Source: Pseudochrobactrum sp. sp1633
GTDB lineage: Bacteria > Pseudomonadota > Alphaproteobacteria > Rhizobiales > Rhizobiaceae
Direction of reading: 5' to 3'
Length of the DNA: 64,000 nucleotides
Assembly (NCBI RefSeq): GCF_030376605.1
Contig: NZ_JARRAE010000003.1
Span: 275,269-339,268 of the forward strand
In this document: positions 55,569-64,000 of the stretch, one piece after another
Numbering within the stretch: the first letter of the stretch is position 1
How the letters are laid out: each line of letters opens with the position of its first letter
Translations under genes and position numbers: made by a program
The notes under the pieces: model-generated
The model's database searches: none
What the model saw: only the letters and a program-made list of their open reading frames with translations
What the model was told of the DNA's origin: nothing

Positions 55569-56762
55569 TCATTGTGATGGCAGCAGGGCAACCAATCCGT
55601 TATCGCTGCGCTGCAATTGTCCGGCGAGATCAAGTTCCAGCAATGCCAGATGCACGGCGGACGGGCTGAGTCCCGTATGGCGGATGATGCTGTCTGCGCT
55701 TGTTGGCGTGCTGCTGAGCGCGCTGCGGATACGATCAAACCCGTTGACATCACTTGCCGCAGTACCCGTTGTATCCGCTCCGGTGACGGCTGATCTGTGT
55801 GCCAGAATTTGCGCGGAATCTTCTTTGAATAATGATCCGGCCTGCATTGGTTCAACACCGTTCGTGCGCAGCATCGGCGCCAGCGCATCGGTGATATCCT
55901 GCGCTTCGGTGAGCATAATGGCACCGTTTTTGAGCAGGGAGTTGGCACCATTGGCACGCGGATCAAGCGGAGAGCCCGGAACCGCAAAAACCAGTCTGCC
56001 CATTTCCCCTGCCAGTCTCGCGCTGATGAGCGAACCGGAGCGTTGTGCTGCTTCAATTACTGCAAGGCCGAGCGACAGACCGGCGATGATGCGGTTGCGG
56101 CGTGGAAAGTCCTGCGCGCGCGGCACCCAGCCCATCGGCATTTCGGAGATGATAATGCCGCCATTATCCGTAATCTTATCAAGCAACGGGATATTTTCCG
56201 GCGGGTAGGGACGGTCAAGCCCGCCTGCAAGTACGGCAATCGTACCTGTTTCAAGACTGGCCTTGTGCGCTGCCGTATCAATGCCTCGGGCAAAGCCGGA
56301 GACAATAGCAATTCCCGTTGCACCCAGATCGCGCACCAGCTGGCTTGTGAAAGCACAGGCGGTGGCAGAGGCATTGCGTGCGCCGACGATAGCCACTGGT
56401 GGTTTTTGAAAAAGCGTCGTGTCGCCTCTCACTGTGATCAGCGGCGGCGGGTTGAGTATTTGTTTGAGATAGGGCGGATAATCCGGCTCGCCCATGCCGA
56501 TGAGCTTTGCACCTGCACGCTTTATCGCTTCGAGTTCCCGCTCGGCTTCATCAATTGCATGAATGCGCAGCGGACGCTTGGCTGTGGAGCGGACCAGCTG
56601 GGGCAGGCGCTCGAGTGCGGCAGCTGCACTGCCGCAATAGGCGATCAGATCGCGAAAACTTGCAGGTCCTACATTATCGCTGCGGATAAGCCGCAACCAG
56701 TTGAGCCTCTGCTGGTCTGAGAGACGAATTCCTTTTGACTGCGAACCCGTCTCTCCGATCAT
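55569..56762 (-). CDS. dprA: DNA-processing protein DprA
   Basis: DprA protects incoming single-stranded DNA and loads RecA during natural transformation, but is conserved beyond competent species. The 397-residue protein has a SAM-like N-terminal domain, then a Rossmann fold with VAIVGARNASATACAFT, VSGFARGIDTAAH and AVLAGGLDRPYPPEN, the signature. The C-terminal region (SALSSTPTSADSIIRHTGLSPSAVHLALLELDL) is a winged helix. The start directly follows the plsY stop (TAAATG), so they are coupled. Confidence 0.96.
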   Translation of the reverse strand: MIGETGSQSKGIRLSDQQRLNWLRLIRSDNVGPASFRDLIAYCGSAAAALERLPQLVRSTAKRPLRIHAIDEAERELEAIKRAGAKLIGMGEPDYPPYLKQILNPPPLITVRGDTTLFQKPPVAIVGARNASATACAFTSQLVRDLGATGIAIVSGFARGIDTAAHKASLETGTIAVLAGGLDRPYPPENIPLLDKITDNGGIIISEMPMGWVPRAQDFPRRNRIIAGLSLGLAVIEAAQRSGSLISARLAGEMGRLVFAVPGSPLDPRANGANSLLKNGAIMLTEAQDITDALAPMLRTNGVEPMQAGSLFKEDSAQILAHRSAVTGADTTGTAASDVNGFDRIRSALSSTPTSADSIIRHTGLSPSAVHLALLELDLAGQLQRSDNGLVALLPSQ

Positions 56763-57374
56763 TTATTTTGATCCTATTTTCGTTTCAGTGCCGTTTAACA
56801 ACCGCTGAATATTGGCGCGGTGTTTGATGAAAATAATCACGGTCAGCACCGTAAACAGCAAAGCGGTTTTTCCCAATCCCAGATAGAGAATGGACAGTGG
56901 CACCACGATACAAGCGATCAGCGCGGAGAGTGAGGAATAGCGGGTGAGCAGCGCGATAACGATCCACACCGCAGCAAAAACCAATGCACCCGGCCAGACC
57001 AGTCCCAGCAGAATGCCGAGATAGGTGGCGACGCCTTTGCCGCCTTTAAAGCCGAGCCAGACCGGAAACAGATGGCCGAGAAAAGCACCTAAACCGGCGG
57101 CAAGCGCATAATCACGGCCAAAATAAGCGGCAACCAGCACGGCGATCGTGCCTTTGAGCATATCGCAGAGCAGGGTTGCGGCGGCAATTTTCTTATTGCC
57201 GGTGCGCAGCACATTGGTTGCACCAATATTGCCGGAGCCGATGGAGCGGACATCTCCGAGGCCGGCCATGCGGGTGAGCAGCAGGCCAAAGGGGATTGAA
57301 CCGAGCAGATAGCCAAAGATCAGCGCTGCAAGAATACCCGCCGCGACGCCGGTGATAATCAGTGGTTCAATCAT
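56763..57374 (-). CDS. plsY: Glycerol-3-phosphate acyltransferase PlsY
   Basis: PlsY transfers acyl groups from acyl-phosphate to glycerol-3-phosphate, the first step of phospholipid synthesis, in the inner membrane. The 203-residue protein has five hydrophobic segments and the three family motifs: [28 protein letters not shown], and [21 protein letters not shown]. It lies between pyrC' and dprA on one strand. Confidence 0.96.
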   Translation of the reverse strand: MIEPLIITGVAAGILAALIFGYLLGSIPFGLLLTRMAGLGDVRSIGSGNIGATNVLRTGNKKIAAATLLCDMLKGTIAVLVAAYFGRDYALAAGLGAFLGHLFPVWLGFKGGKGVATYLGILLGLVWPGALVFAAVWIVIALLTRYSSLSALIACIVVPLSILYLGLGKTALLFTVLTVIIFIKHRANIQRLLNGTETKIGSK

Positions 57375-57457
57375 AAAGTTCCCTCAAGTATTTTTCTGCT
57401 CAGGCCGTTGCCAGAAATTAGGCATAAAATCCGCACCAAAACAATATTGATCTGCAT

Positions 57458-58744
57458 TTATAATGCGAAGACTGTCTTGCCACTGACCACAGTGCGGATC
57501 ACGCGACCCTGAAATTTAGCATCTTCAAAAGAGCTGTTTTTCGAGAGCGAGCGCAATTCTTCCGTTTTAACGACCCACGGCTCATAAAGATCAACCACAG
57601 CAAAATCAGCTTTGGCGCCAACTTTCAGCGATCCTGCATCCAGACCATAGAGTTTGGCCGGTGCCGTGGAGAGCACTTCGATGAGGCGCATCAGGCTCAG
57701 AGATTCATTGTGATAGAGGCGCAGAGCTGCACCGAGCAGCGTTTCCAGCCCGATCGCACCGGCTTCCGCGTCGGCAAATGGCAGACGCTTGGTGTCCACA
57801 TCCTGCGGATTATGCGCGGAAACAATCACGTCAATGGTGCCGTTGCGCACAGCTTCAATCATCGCCTGACGGTCATCTTCTGTACGCAGCGGCGGTGAGA
57901 GACGGAAGAATGTGCGATATTCGCCGATATCATTTTCATTGAGTGAAAGATGATTGATGGAAACCGCAGCACTGACTTTGCTGTTTGTTTCTTTAGCGCG
58001 ACGCAGAGTTTGCACTGACATATCACAGGAAATCTGTGCCGCGTGATAATGACCACCGGTCATGGCGGCAAGGCGCAGGTCGCGTTCCAGCGGAATAACT
58101 TCTGCTTCACGCGGGCTGCCGGAAAGGCCGAGCCAGCTGGCATAAAGCCCGCTATTCATCACGCCGCCGCCGAGATACGGATCCATCGTCTCATGGGCGA
58201 TCACCGCACCAAAATCCTTGGCATAAGTCAGCGCACGGCGCAGCAGCAGCGTATTCGCCAGCGACTTGCGGCCTTCAGTAAAGGCAACAGCACCGGCTTC
58301 GCGCAGCAGACCCATTTCGGTCATTTCCTCACCCAGTAAACCGCGGGTAATCGCAGCTGCCGGATGCACGTTGACAATGGCCGTATCACGCGCAGTTTTT
58401 TTGACGAATTCAACCAGCGCCACATTATCAATCACCGGATCAGTATCCGGCATCATGATCATCGAGGTTACACCACCGGCAGCTGCGGCCTGACTGGCCG
58501 AGGCAATGGTTTCACGATGTTCTGTGCCCGGTTCGCCGATGAAAACGCGGCTGTCCACCAGACCCGGGATCAGCACATTGCCGTTCAGGTCGATGATTTG
58601 CGCACCTTCCGGTGTGCCTTGATTATTAGCATCCGCGCCGCTGGCGACGATAATGCCGTCCTGAACGATCAGCGTACCGTTTTCATCAAGATTGCGGGAA
58701 GGGTCAATGATGCGGGCATTGGTGTAAACTGTGGTGCTCATCAT
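57458..58744 (-). CDS. pyrC: Dihydroorotase-like protein lacking catalytic residues (PyrC'/PyrX type)
   Basis: A 428-residue amidohydrolase-fold protein related to class I dihydroorotase. However, the metal-binding HxH usually found in GxxDxHxHxREPG is here Arg66 and Phe68 (GLVDSRVFIGEPG), and the late SDHAPH segment with the catalytic Asp is SAHNPQD. With those ligands gone it is almost certainly inactive. In Pseudomonas such an inactive PyrC' forms a structural complex with aspartate carbamoyltransferase. The same pairing with pyrB, stop and start overlapping as TGATG, supports that role here. The real dihydroorotase must be elsewhere. Confidence 0.93.
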   Translation of the reverse strand: MMSTTVYTNARIIDPSRNLDENGTLIVQDGIIVASGADANNQGTPEGAQIIDLNGNVLIPGLVDSRVFIGEPGTEHRETIASASQAAAAGGVTSMIMMPDTDPVIDNVALVEFVKKTARDTAIVNVHPAAAITRGLLGEEMTEMGLLREAGAVAFTEGRKSLANTLLLRRALTYAKDFGAVIAHETMDPYLGGGVMNSGLYASWLGLSGSPREAEVIPLERDLRLAAMTGGHYHAAQISCDMSVQTLRRAKETNSKVSAAVSINHLSLNENDIGEYRTFFRLSPPLRTEDDRQAMIEAVRNGTIDVIVSAHNPQDVDTKRLPFADAEAGAIGLETLLGAALRLYHNESLSLMRLIEVLSTAPAKLYGLDAGSLKVGAKADFAVVDLYEPWVVKTEELRSLSKNSSFEDAKFQGRVIRTVVSGKTVFAL

Positions 58745-59718
58745 CAGGCTCCCTGACCATTGAAGTTTTCAGGATTTCGTCGGGGATCAAGCAGAGCTTC
58801 CATCACGGCCATGCGCACGGCTACGCCCATTTCCACTTGCTGCTGGATCACACTTTGCGGGCCGTCAGCAATATCTGACGCAATTTCTACGCCGCGGTTC
58901 ATCGGGCCCGGATGCATGACCAGAGCGTCTGGCTTGGCATATTTTAGCTTTTCTTTATCCAGTCCGTAGAAGTGGAAATATTCACGCACCGAGGGCACGA
59001 AGGAGCCGCTCATGCGCTCGCGCTGCAAACGCAGCATCATCACCACGTCAGCGTCTTTCAGACCTTCTTTCATGGAGTTGAAAACCTCAACGCCCATCTG
59101 TTCAATGCCGGATGGCAGCAGGGTGGACGGTGCAATCACCCGCACCCGTGCGCCCAGCGCATTGAGCAACAGAATATTGGAACGTGCGACGCGGGAATGC
59201 AGAACATCACCGCAAATTGCCACAATGAGGCGGCCGACTTTGCCTTTAGCGCGGCGGATTGTCAGTGCATCAAGCAATGCCTGCGTCGGGTGCTCATGCG
59301 CACCGTCACCGGCATTAACCACCGAGCAACCGACTTTCTGCGCCAGCAAAGCGGCGGCACCGGCGGATGCATGGCGGATTACCAGAATATCCGGCTGCAT
59401 GGCATTGAGGGTCATCGCTGTATCAATCAGCGTTTCACCTTTTTTGACCGATGAATTGCCAACCGACATATTCATCACATCTGCACCGAGGCGCTTGCCA
59501 GCCAGTTCAAACGAAGACTGCGTGCGCGTCGAGTTTTCAAAGAAGAGATTGATTTGTGTGCGGCCGCTTAAGATTGATTTTTTCTTTTCCGGCTGGCGGG
59601 ATACGGCAACTTCACTGTCTGCGATATCAAGCAATGTAGTAATATCGAGAGGAGAAAGACCTTTAATCCCTAACAAATGACGGTGGGGAAAAAGGGGCGC
59701 GGGAGATTGTTCTGTCAT
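58744..59718 (-). CDS. pyrB: Aspartate carbamoyltransferase catalytic subunit
   Basis: PyrB joins carbamoyl phosphate and aspartate in pyrimidine synthesis. With ATG 59718 it has 324 residues; GGGA lies nine bases upstream, while the ATG at 59733 lacks a ribosome site. The carbamoyl-phosphate motif is [13 protein letters not shown], with [12 protein letters not shown] and [11 protein letters not shown] further on. No regulatory pyrI follows; instead the noncatalytic dihydroorotase-like gene overlaps its stop, so the two products probably form a complex. Confidence 0.97.
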   Translation of the reverse strand: MTEQSPAPLFPHRHLLGIKGLSPLDITTLLDIADSEVAVSRQPEKKKSILSGRTQINLFFENSTRTQSSFELAGKRLGADVMNMSVGNSSVKKGETLIDTAMTLNAMQPDILVIRHASAGAAALLAQKVGCSVVNAGDGAHEHPTQALLDALTIRRAKGKVGRLIVAICGDVLHSRVARSNILLLNALGARVRVIAPSTLLPSGIEQMGVEVFNSMKEGLKDADVVMMLRLQRERMSGSFVPSVREYFHFYGLDKEKLKYAKPDALVMHPGPMNRGVEIASDIADGPQSVIQQQVEMGVAVRMAVMEALLDPRRNPENFNGQGA

Positions 59719-59934
59719 CACAGCTATTCCCATATTTTGTTTACAGAGAAACTTGTTTGCGGCCTTATATATGCTTTTACGCCATTGTCGAATAAACAGT
59801 GTGGAGAAAAACGATTATTGAGGGGATATTTATAATTTTGCCGCAAAGAATGACGCAAGGCGGATATTAGAGATTCGCGTATAGATTTTAAATACAAAAC
59901 CGGCGGCTGAAATCTCCGGCTAAATGGATGGAAT

Positions 59935-61677
59935 ATGTCGGTTAACACTCTTGTAGACGTTTCTGAAGCGACCAATCAGGCGCCGCAGCGCACCAATTAT
60001 GCGCCGGATACGTCTCCATATTCTGTCACCAAAAACCTCAACGGACAGGCTGCCCCGCAATATAATGCTTATTTAGGTGATACGCTTCTGCTGCAATGCG
60101 CAGCGCGTTTTCCTGAAAGCCTGCAAAAAGAACTCGAACAAACCGGTCGTTTTGTGCTCTCGGCCGATGCGCAGGAAATGGCACGTCTTGCCAATACTGA
60201 GGTACCGCGCCTGCAAACCTATGATCGTCAGGGCAACCGGATTGATCAGGTCGAATATCATCCGGCCTATCATGCTTTGATGCGTCGCTCCGTTGCGCAT
60301 GGCCTGCACTCATCCATTTGGGAAAACAGCCCGCAGCAATCTCCTGAAGCTGGCCGTCGCCATCAGGCGCGCGCAACACGCTTTTATCTGACCGCGCAAC
60401 TGGAATGCGGTCATCTCTGCCCGCTGACTATGACAAGTGCATCGCTGGCTGTGCTGATGACCTCTCCGGCGCTTTACGATGAATGGTCGCCGCGCATTCT
60501 TACCCGTAAATATGACTCATCCAACAAGCCGCCGGTTAAGAAAGCCGGTTTGACGCTTGGTATGGGTATGACAGAAAAGCAGGGCGGCACCGATGTGCGC
60601 GCCAATACCACCCGCGCCGATCATGCGGGTAATGGTGTTTATCGTCTCAATGGTCATAAATGGTTTATGTCCGCGCCGATGTCCGATGCTTTCATGGTGC
60701 TGGCGCAGGCAAATGGTCAGGCTGCCGGTGATAACAAGTCTGGTTTGTCGTGCTTTCTGGTGCCGCGTTTGCTGTCTGATGGCAGCGGCAATGGTTTCCG
60801 TCTGCAACGCTTGAAAGATAAGCTCGGCAACCGCTCCAACGCATCTTCCGAAGTGCAGTTTGAAAGTGCACTCGGCCAGATGGTCGGAGAGCCGGGGCAG
60901 GGTGTGAAGACCATTATTGATATGGTGACACTGACCCGTTTGGATTGCGCTGTGGCATCTGCCGGTCTGATGCGTGCCGGTATGAGCGAAGCCGTTCATC
61001 ATGCCCGCTACCGGCAGGTTGGCGGCGTGCCATTGATTAATCAGCCGCTGATGCAGCGCGTACTTGCTGATATGTCGCTGGATGTGGCCGCTGCAACGGC
61101 TCTGTCACTGCGTCTTGCCCGTGCTTTCGATATGGCCGCCAATGACCGTATGGAGGCTGCTTTTGCCCGCGTCATGACCCCTGTGGTCAAATATTGGGTG
61201 GCGAAGATTGCTCCGGCACTGCTGTATGAGGCGATGGAATGCCTCGGCGGCAATGGATATGTTGAAGAAAATCCGCTGGCACGGCTCTATCGTGAGGCTC
61301 CGGTCAATGCGATTTGGGAGGGCTCCGGCAATGTGATGGCGCTGGATATTGTGCGTGTGCTGCATCGCGCACCGCGTCTGTTTGACGATGTTCTGGAGTG
61401 GATCGGTACGCAGCTTGGTCGTCGCGGTCAGGGCACTGTTGCAGTACTGCGCGCTGCTATGCAGGTGACGATGACGGATGAAGGCGCGTCACGTATGCTC
61501 ACCGAGCAGATGGCGCTGGCCGCAAGTGCCGCCTGTCTGAAAGAGCTCGGTGCGGATGATATTGCTGATGCGTTTATTGAAACCCGTCTTGGCGGCCAGT
61601 GGCGTACCACCTATGGCATGATTGATGCCCGCCATGATGCCTTGCGGATTATCAATGCGCTCTATCCGGAAGGATAA
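59935..61677 (+). CDS. AidB-like acyl-CoA dehydrogenase family protein
   Basis: A 580-residue flavoprotein of the acyl-CoA dehydrogenase superfamily. The long N-terminal region (NYAPDTSPYSVTKNLNGQ), GMGMTEKQGGTDVRANTT for FAD and substrate binding, LDCAVASAGLMRAGM, and ECLGGNGYVEENPLARLYREAPVNAIWEGSGNVMALDIVRVL with the Arg-rich end match the AidB branch, which in E. coli is induced by alkylation damage and binds DNA. Enzymatic substrate and DNA role are not clear. It stands alone next to ruvX. It is longer than E. coli AidB by about 40 residues. Confidence 0.9.
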   Translation: MSVNTLVDVSEATNQAPQRTNYAPDTSPYSVTKNLNGQAAPQYNAYLGDTLLLQCAARFPESLQKELEQTGRFVLSADAQEMARLANTEVPRLQTYDRQGNRIDQVEYHPAYHALMRRSVAHGLHSSIWENSPQQSPEAGRRHQARATRFYLTAQLECGHLCPLTMTSASLAVLMTSPALYDEWSPRILTRKYDSSNKPPVKKAGLTLGMGMTEKQGGTDVRANTTRADHAGNGVYRLNGHKWFMSAPMSDAFMVLAQANGQAAGDNKSGLSCFLVPRLLSDGSGNGFRLQRLKDKLGNRSNASSEVQFESALGQMVGEPGQGVKTIIDMVTLTRLDCAVASAGLMRAGMSEAVHHARYRQVGGVPLINQPLMQRVLADMSLDVAAATALSLRLARAFDMAANDRMEAAFARVMTPVVKYWVAKIAPALLYEAMECLGGNGYVEENPLARLYREAPVNAIWEGSGNVMALDIVRVLHRAPRLFDDVLEWIGTQLGRRGQGTVAVLRAAMQVTMTDEGASRMLTEQMALAASAACLKELGADDIADAFIETRLGGQWRTTYGMIDARHDALRIINALYPEG

Positions 61678-61709
61678 AGTGCATACTCGTTCAATAACAG
61701 ACGGCAGGA

Positions 61710-62195
61710 TTAATCCTGATCACTGTCACGGCGCAACATATGCAGCCGGTCTAACGCACCTTGCAAAATGAATGAGGCAGCCGCGGAATCAATCCGCTCT
61801 GCACGTTTGGCGCGCGAAACATCCATGCCGATCAAAGCGCGTTCTGCGGCAACAGTTGAAAGCCGCTCATCCCAATAGATAAACGGAATATCGGTCAGCT
61901 TTTCCATGTTGCGCACAAAGGCGCGGGTGGCCTGCACGCGCGGGCCTTCAGTACCGTCCATATTGACCGGCAGTCCGATAACAATGGCCGCAACTTTTTC
62001 TTTTTGCAGCAGCTCAAGTAGTTCCTGCGCATCCTGTGTGAATTTTCGGCGTTTCAATACGGGGCGCGGATGGGCAAAGGAAAGTCCGAGATCAGAAATG
62101 GCAATTCCGATGGTTTTGGTGCCCAGATCAAGACCGGCAATCAACTGACCATAGGTCAGCTCTGTGGCAATCTGCTCTGCTGTCGAGACGGTCAT
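61710..62195 (-). CDS. ruvX: Putative pre-16S rRNA nuclease / Holliday junction resolvase RuvX (YqgF)
   Basis: A 161-residue RNase H-fold protein. The acidic core is seen in [18 protein letters not shown] (Asp near residue 22), [15 protein letters not shown] and [15 protein letters not shown], with a late Asp near the C-terminus, the YqgF set. The protein matures 16S rRNA 5' ends in E. coli; an older proposal was Holliday junction cleavage. It converges on the AidB-like gene and is divergent from the UPF0173 gene. Confidence 0.95.
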   Translation of the reverse strand: MTVSTAEQIATELTYGQLIAGLDLGTKTIGIAISDLGLSFAHPRPVLKRRKFTQDAQELLELLQKEKVAAIVIGLPVNMDGTEGPRVQATRAFVRNMEKLTDIPFIYWDERLSTVAAERALIGMDVSRAKRAERIDSAAASFILQGALDRLHMLRRDSDQD

Positions 62196-62294
62196 ATTAC
62201 GTTTTCCAATCAGATTGCGTATAGTTTTCTTGCAATGCCATAGCGGTGCATCCTATCACTGCCAAGAGTAATTTATGCACATCAGGGGAATATC

Positions 62295-63008
62295 ATGAAA
62301 ATCACATGGCTCGGCCACGCTGCTTTCCGTGTAGAAACTTCACAGGCTACAATTCTGATTGATCCTTTTATCAGCCAGAGTCCGACCGGTTCCAAACTTG
62401 ATTTTGCTGAAGTCACCAAAGGCGTGACCCATATTGCTCTGACCCACGGGCACGGCGATCATATCGGCGATACCATCCGCATTGCGAGTGAAACCGGTGC
62501 GACTGTGATTGCCAATGCTGATCTGACCGACTGGCTGGCGCATCGTGGTGTTGCGAAAGTCGATCCGACCAATACCGGCGGCACGGTATTTCATGAAGGG
62601 TTCTCGGTCACCTTTGTTAATGCGCTGCATTCTTCCGCAAGTCTGACGGAAGATGGCATTTCCCATTCGCTTGGTAATGCTAACGGTTTGGTCTTTCATT
62701 TTGATGATGAAGATGCGCCGGCGCTATATCATATGGGTGACACGGATATTTTCTCCGATATGGCGCTGATTAATGAGCTTCATCAGCCGGAGATTGCTCT
62801 GGTGCCGGTCGGTGACCGTTTTACTATGGGCGGCACTGTGGCAGCGCTGGCCTGTCAACGGTATTTCCCGAACCTTAAAACCGCTATTCCTTGCCATTTC
62901 GGCACATTCGGTCTGCTGGAACAGACGGCAGATGCGTTTGTACTCGGAATGGAAAAATCAAAAACCGAAGTACAAGTGCTGGAAGTTGGCGACAGTTTGA
63001 CAGTTTGA
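62295..63008 (+). CDS. UPF0173 metal-dependent hydrolase
   Basis: A 237-residue metallo-beta-lactamase-fold hydrolase. The metal motif is [14 protein letters not shown] (HxHxDH), with YHMGDTDIF and CHFGTFGLL supplying further ligands. The function is unknown although the family is widely conserved. In related genomes it lies near ruvX and the gatCAB genes; ruvX is present, but the gat genes are replaced by AT-rich unknown genes after 63050. The start has a GGGGAAT ribosome site. Confidence 0.92.
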   Translation: MKITWLGHAAFRVETSQATILIDPFISQSPTGSKLDFAEVTKGVTHIALTHGHGDHIGDTIRIASETGATVIANADLTDWLAHRGVAKVDPTNTGGTVFHEGFSVTFVNALHSSASLTEDGISHSLGNANGLVFHFDDEDAPALYHMGDTDIFSDMALINELHQPEIALVPVGDRFTMGGTVAALACQRYFPNLKTAIPCHFGTFGLLEQTADAFVLGMEKSKTEVQVLEVGDSLTV

Positions 63009-63009
63009 T

Positions 63010-63045
63010 AAAAAATTCTCCCCGTTTATCAAATTAACGGGGAGG
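63010..63045 (-). terminator. Terminator of the AT-rich unknown gene (63059)
   Basis: On the minus strand CTCCCCGTT, an eight-base loop and AACGGGGAG are followed by AATTTTTTATC, 13 bases after the stop. On the plus strand the T-tract is weak. Confidence 0.85.
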
Positions 63046-63058
63046 TTTATCGTTGATG

Positions 63059-63538
63059 TTAAGACGGATTTTCAATATAAAAGCTAACAGCCCATACAGA
63101 TTCAACGTCATAATCTATGTCGTTGCTAAGAAATACACCAAGATTAGATGTATAACATAGGTTAAACTTGTTATTATTTATGGTAGTTGAAATCTTGAAA
63201 ATTGTTGCGCTTTTTCTCTTGATAGTAAATTTAGTTGCGAGAGCGGGCGTGACATTTGTAACCAATCCAACATCAATGCTGCCGCCTGGGGTGGCTGTTG
63301 CAGCGAGCGCTTGTATAAAGCCTTCATACTTTGGACTGTAAAATACTGACGTAAACTCGTTTGTAGCAGTTATGTCTGTAATATTATTTGCATTTGTATA
63401 ATCAATAGTACTGTAATCCAGCGTTGGATTTGTGGTTAATTTGTACCCGCTATATACTGGTCCGGTAATTGGACTTGCTGTGTCTGTAACTATATTTGGA
63501 TTGTTGTATGAAAATGGTTTGAAGCTAAATAAAAACAT
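63059..63538 (-). CDS. Unknown AT-rich protein, first of a tandem pair
   Basis: A 159-residue protein rich in Thr, Asn, Ser and Ile with alternating short hydrophobic strands; no signal peptide or membrane helix. The ribosome site AAAAGGATG is strong. From about residue 48 it aligns along its length with the protein encoded at 63614-64000: shared features include (S/T)(V/L)(F/Y)Y.P near residue 68, P..L..K(F/L).IK near residue 105, and a final (V/I)W..(S/D)(F/I)Y. I know no family for it. The all-beta, Asn/Thr-rich style resembles tail-fibre, adhesin or lectin-like domains, but that is a guess. Confidence 0.75.
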   Translation of the reverse strand: MFLFSFKPFSYNNPNIVTDTASPITGPVYSGYKLTTNPTLDYSTIDYTNANNITDITATNEFTSVFYSPKYEGFIQALAATATPGGSIDVGLVTNVTPALATKFTIKRKSATIFKISTTINNNKFNLCYTSNLGVFLSNDIDYDVESVWAVSFYIENPS

Positions 63539-63613
63539 TTTACATCCTTTTAAATGTTGCGTTTTTATTTTTGCATAATTAAAAAATATTATTAGCTGTT
63601 ATTTTTTTCAGCA

Positions 63614-64000
63614 CTAATCATGTTGCGGGTATATGTCTATGAGCCAGATTTTTTCATTTGGATAAAGAGGGCTCTTAGAAAAATAAACTTTATCCTCTGC
63701 TGCATGATAGGATAAGACGTATGTGTTTTTATAATCGGTTGTTGGGTTGTTGTTTCCTAAATTTAAGTAAATGTAACATGTGCTTATGTTAATCATTTTG
63801 ATGTAAAGTTTTGAAAGCATGGATGGTACAGAACCATTCAATGCAATAGCTGGTGATGCTCCATATCCATCTGTGATATATGCTATATAAAGAAATGAAT
63901 TTTCTCCTGGATTGTAGTATAATGATGGAGATTCTGTAATTTCATTGTTGATGATTGACTGGCTTGATGTGAAGGCTATCGAATTTCGATCTTTTGTTTT
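63614..64000 (-). CDS. Unknown AT-rich protein, paralogue of the preceding gene (5' end outside window)
   Basis: The minus-strand frame is open from the window edge (64000) to a stop at 63614-63616, giving at least 128 residues. A TTG at 63841 is internal, not the start. The visible part includes SPSLYYNPGENSF, SVPSMLSKLYIKM and NEKIWLIDIYPQH, which align with SFVFYSPKY-like, PALATKFTIKR and ESVWAVSFYIEN of the next gene. Both genes are far more AT-rich than the flanking core genes and probably entered together. No promoter or regulator is visible. Confidence 0.7.
   Translation of the reverse strand, partial: KTKDRNSIAFTSSQSIINNEITESPSLYYNPGENSFLYIAYITDGYGASPAIALNGSVPSMLSKLYIKMINISTCYIYLNLGNNNPTTDYKNTYVLSYHAAEDKVYFSKSPLYPNEKIWLIDIYPQHD

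Overview
The window is one continuous stretch of alphaproteobacterial chromosome, almost certainly from the order Hyphomicrobiales (Rhizobiales) and probably the Brucellaceae (Brucella/Ochrobactrum/Pseudochrobactrum group). Gene order supports this: clpP-clpX-lon, glmU-glmS-recG, recG diverging from sdhE-mfd, DUF3572 diverging from divK, and pyrB-pyrC'-plsY-dprA-topA-rnr on one strand. An IalB-family protein, alphaproteobacterial-type RpoH and LexA sites and rhizobial palindromic repeats point the same way. Moderate GC makes a lower-GC genus such as Pseudochrobactrum my best guess; this is inference.

Layout. 1-6600: end of hflX, a small secreted protein, then the proteolysis block clpP, clpX, lon, with heat-shock promoter candidates before clpP and lon. 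6620-10264: minus-strand genes, including an AztD-like zinc chaperone behind a Zur-like operator and a fused VOC/esterase of MhqO-MhqD type. 10500-13726: an AT-rich stretch with an autotransporter gene broken by one in-frame stop. 13844-14289: two identical tRNA-Lys(TTT) genes in a 157-bp duplication. 14734-26544: ccdA, glmU, glmS (amino-sugar and peptidoglycan precursors), a P-loop kinase-like gene, recG, sdhE, mfd and a hydrolase. 26732-30811: AT-rich lipoprotein, methyltransferase, and a DsbA-like/oligopeptide-binding protein pair. 31431-43853: envelope, stress and metabolic genes (IalB, GNATs, isochorismatase-like hydrolase with a GlxA-type regulator, two-domain phytase-like protein) around icd, trmJ and murI. 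44136-47203: dinB with an SOS box, DUF3572, divK, a VOC protein, rpmG. 47305-59718: a long minus-strand run (MFS, NUDIX, DUF983, rnr, topA, dprA, plsY, pyrC', pyrB). 59935-63008: AidB-like acyl-CoA dehydrogenase, ruvX, a UPF0173 hydrolase. 63059-64000: AT-rich tail with two related unknown genes, the second running off the window.

Most of the window is conserved housekeeping DNA. The points most worth a second look are the tandem paralogous unknown genes at the right edge, the ochre-interrupted autotransporter, the catalytically dead dihydroorotase paired with PyrB, the orphan Zur-linked AztD, the enzyme fusion, a palindromic unit repeated in frame in the tail of TrmJ, and several intergenic palindromes. 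I found no CRISPR array, insertion sequence, complete prophage or rRNA gene, and no clear new defence or biosynthetic system.
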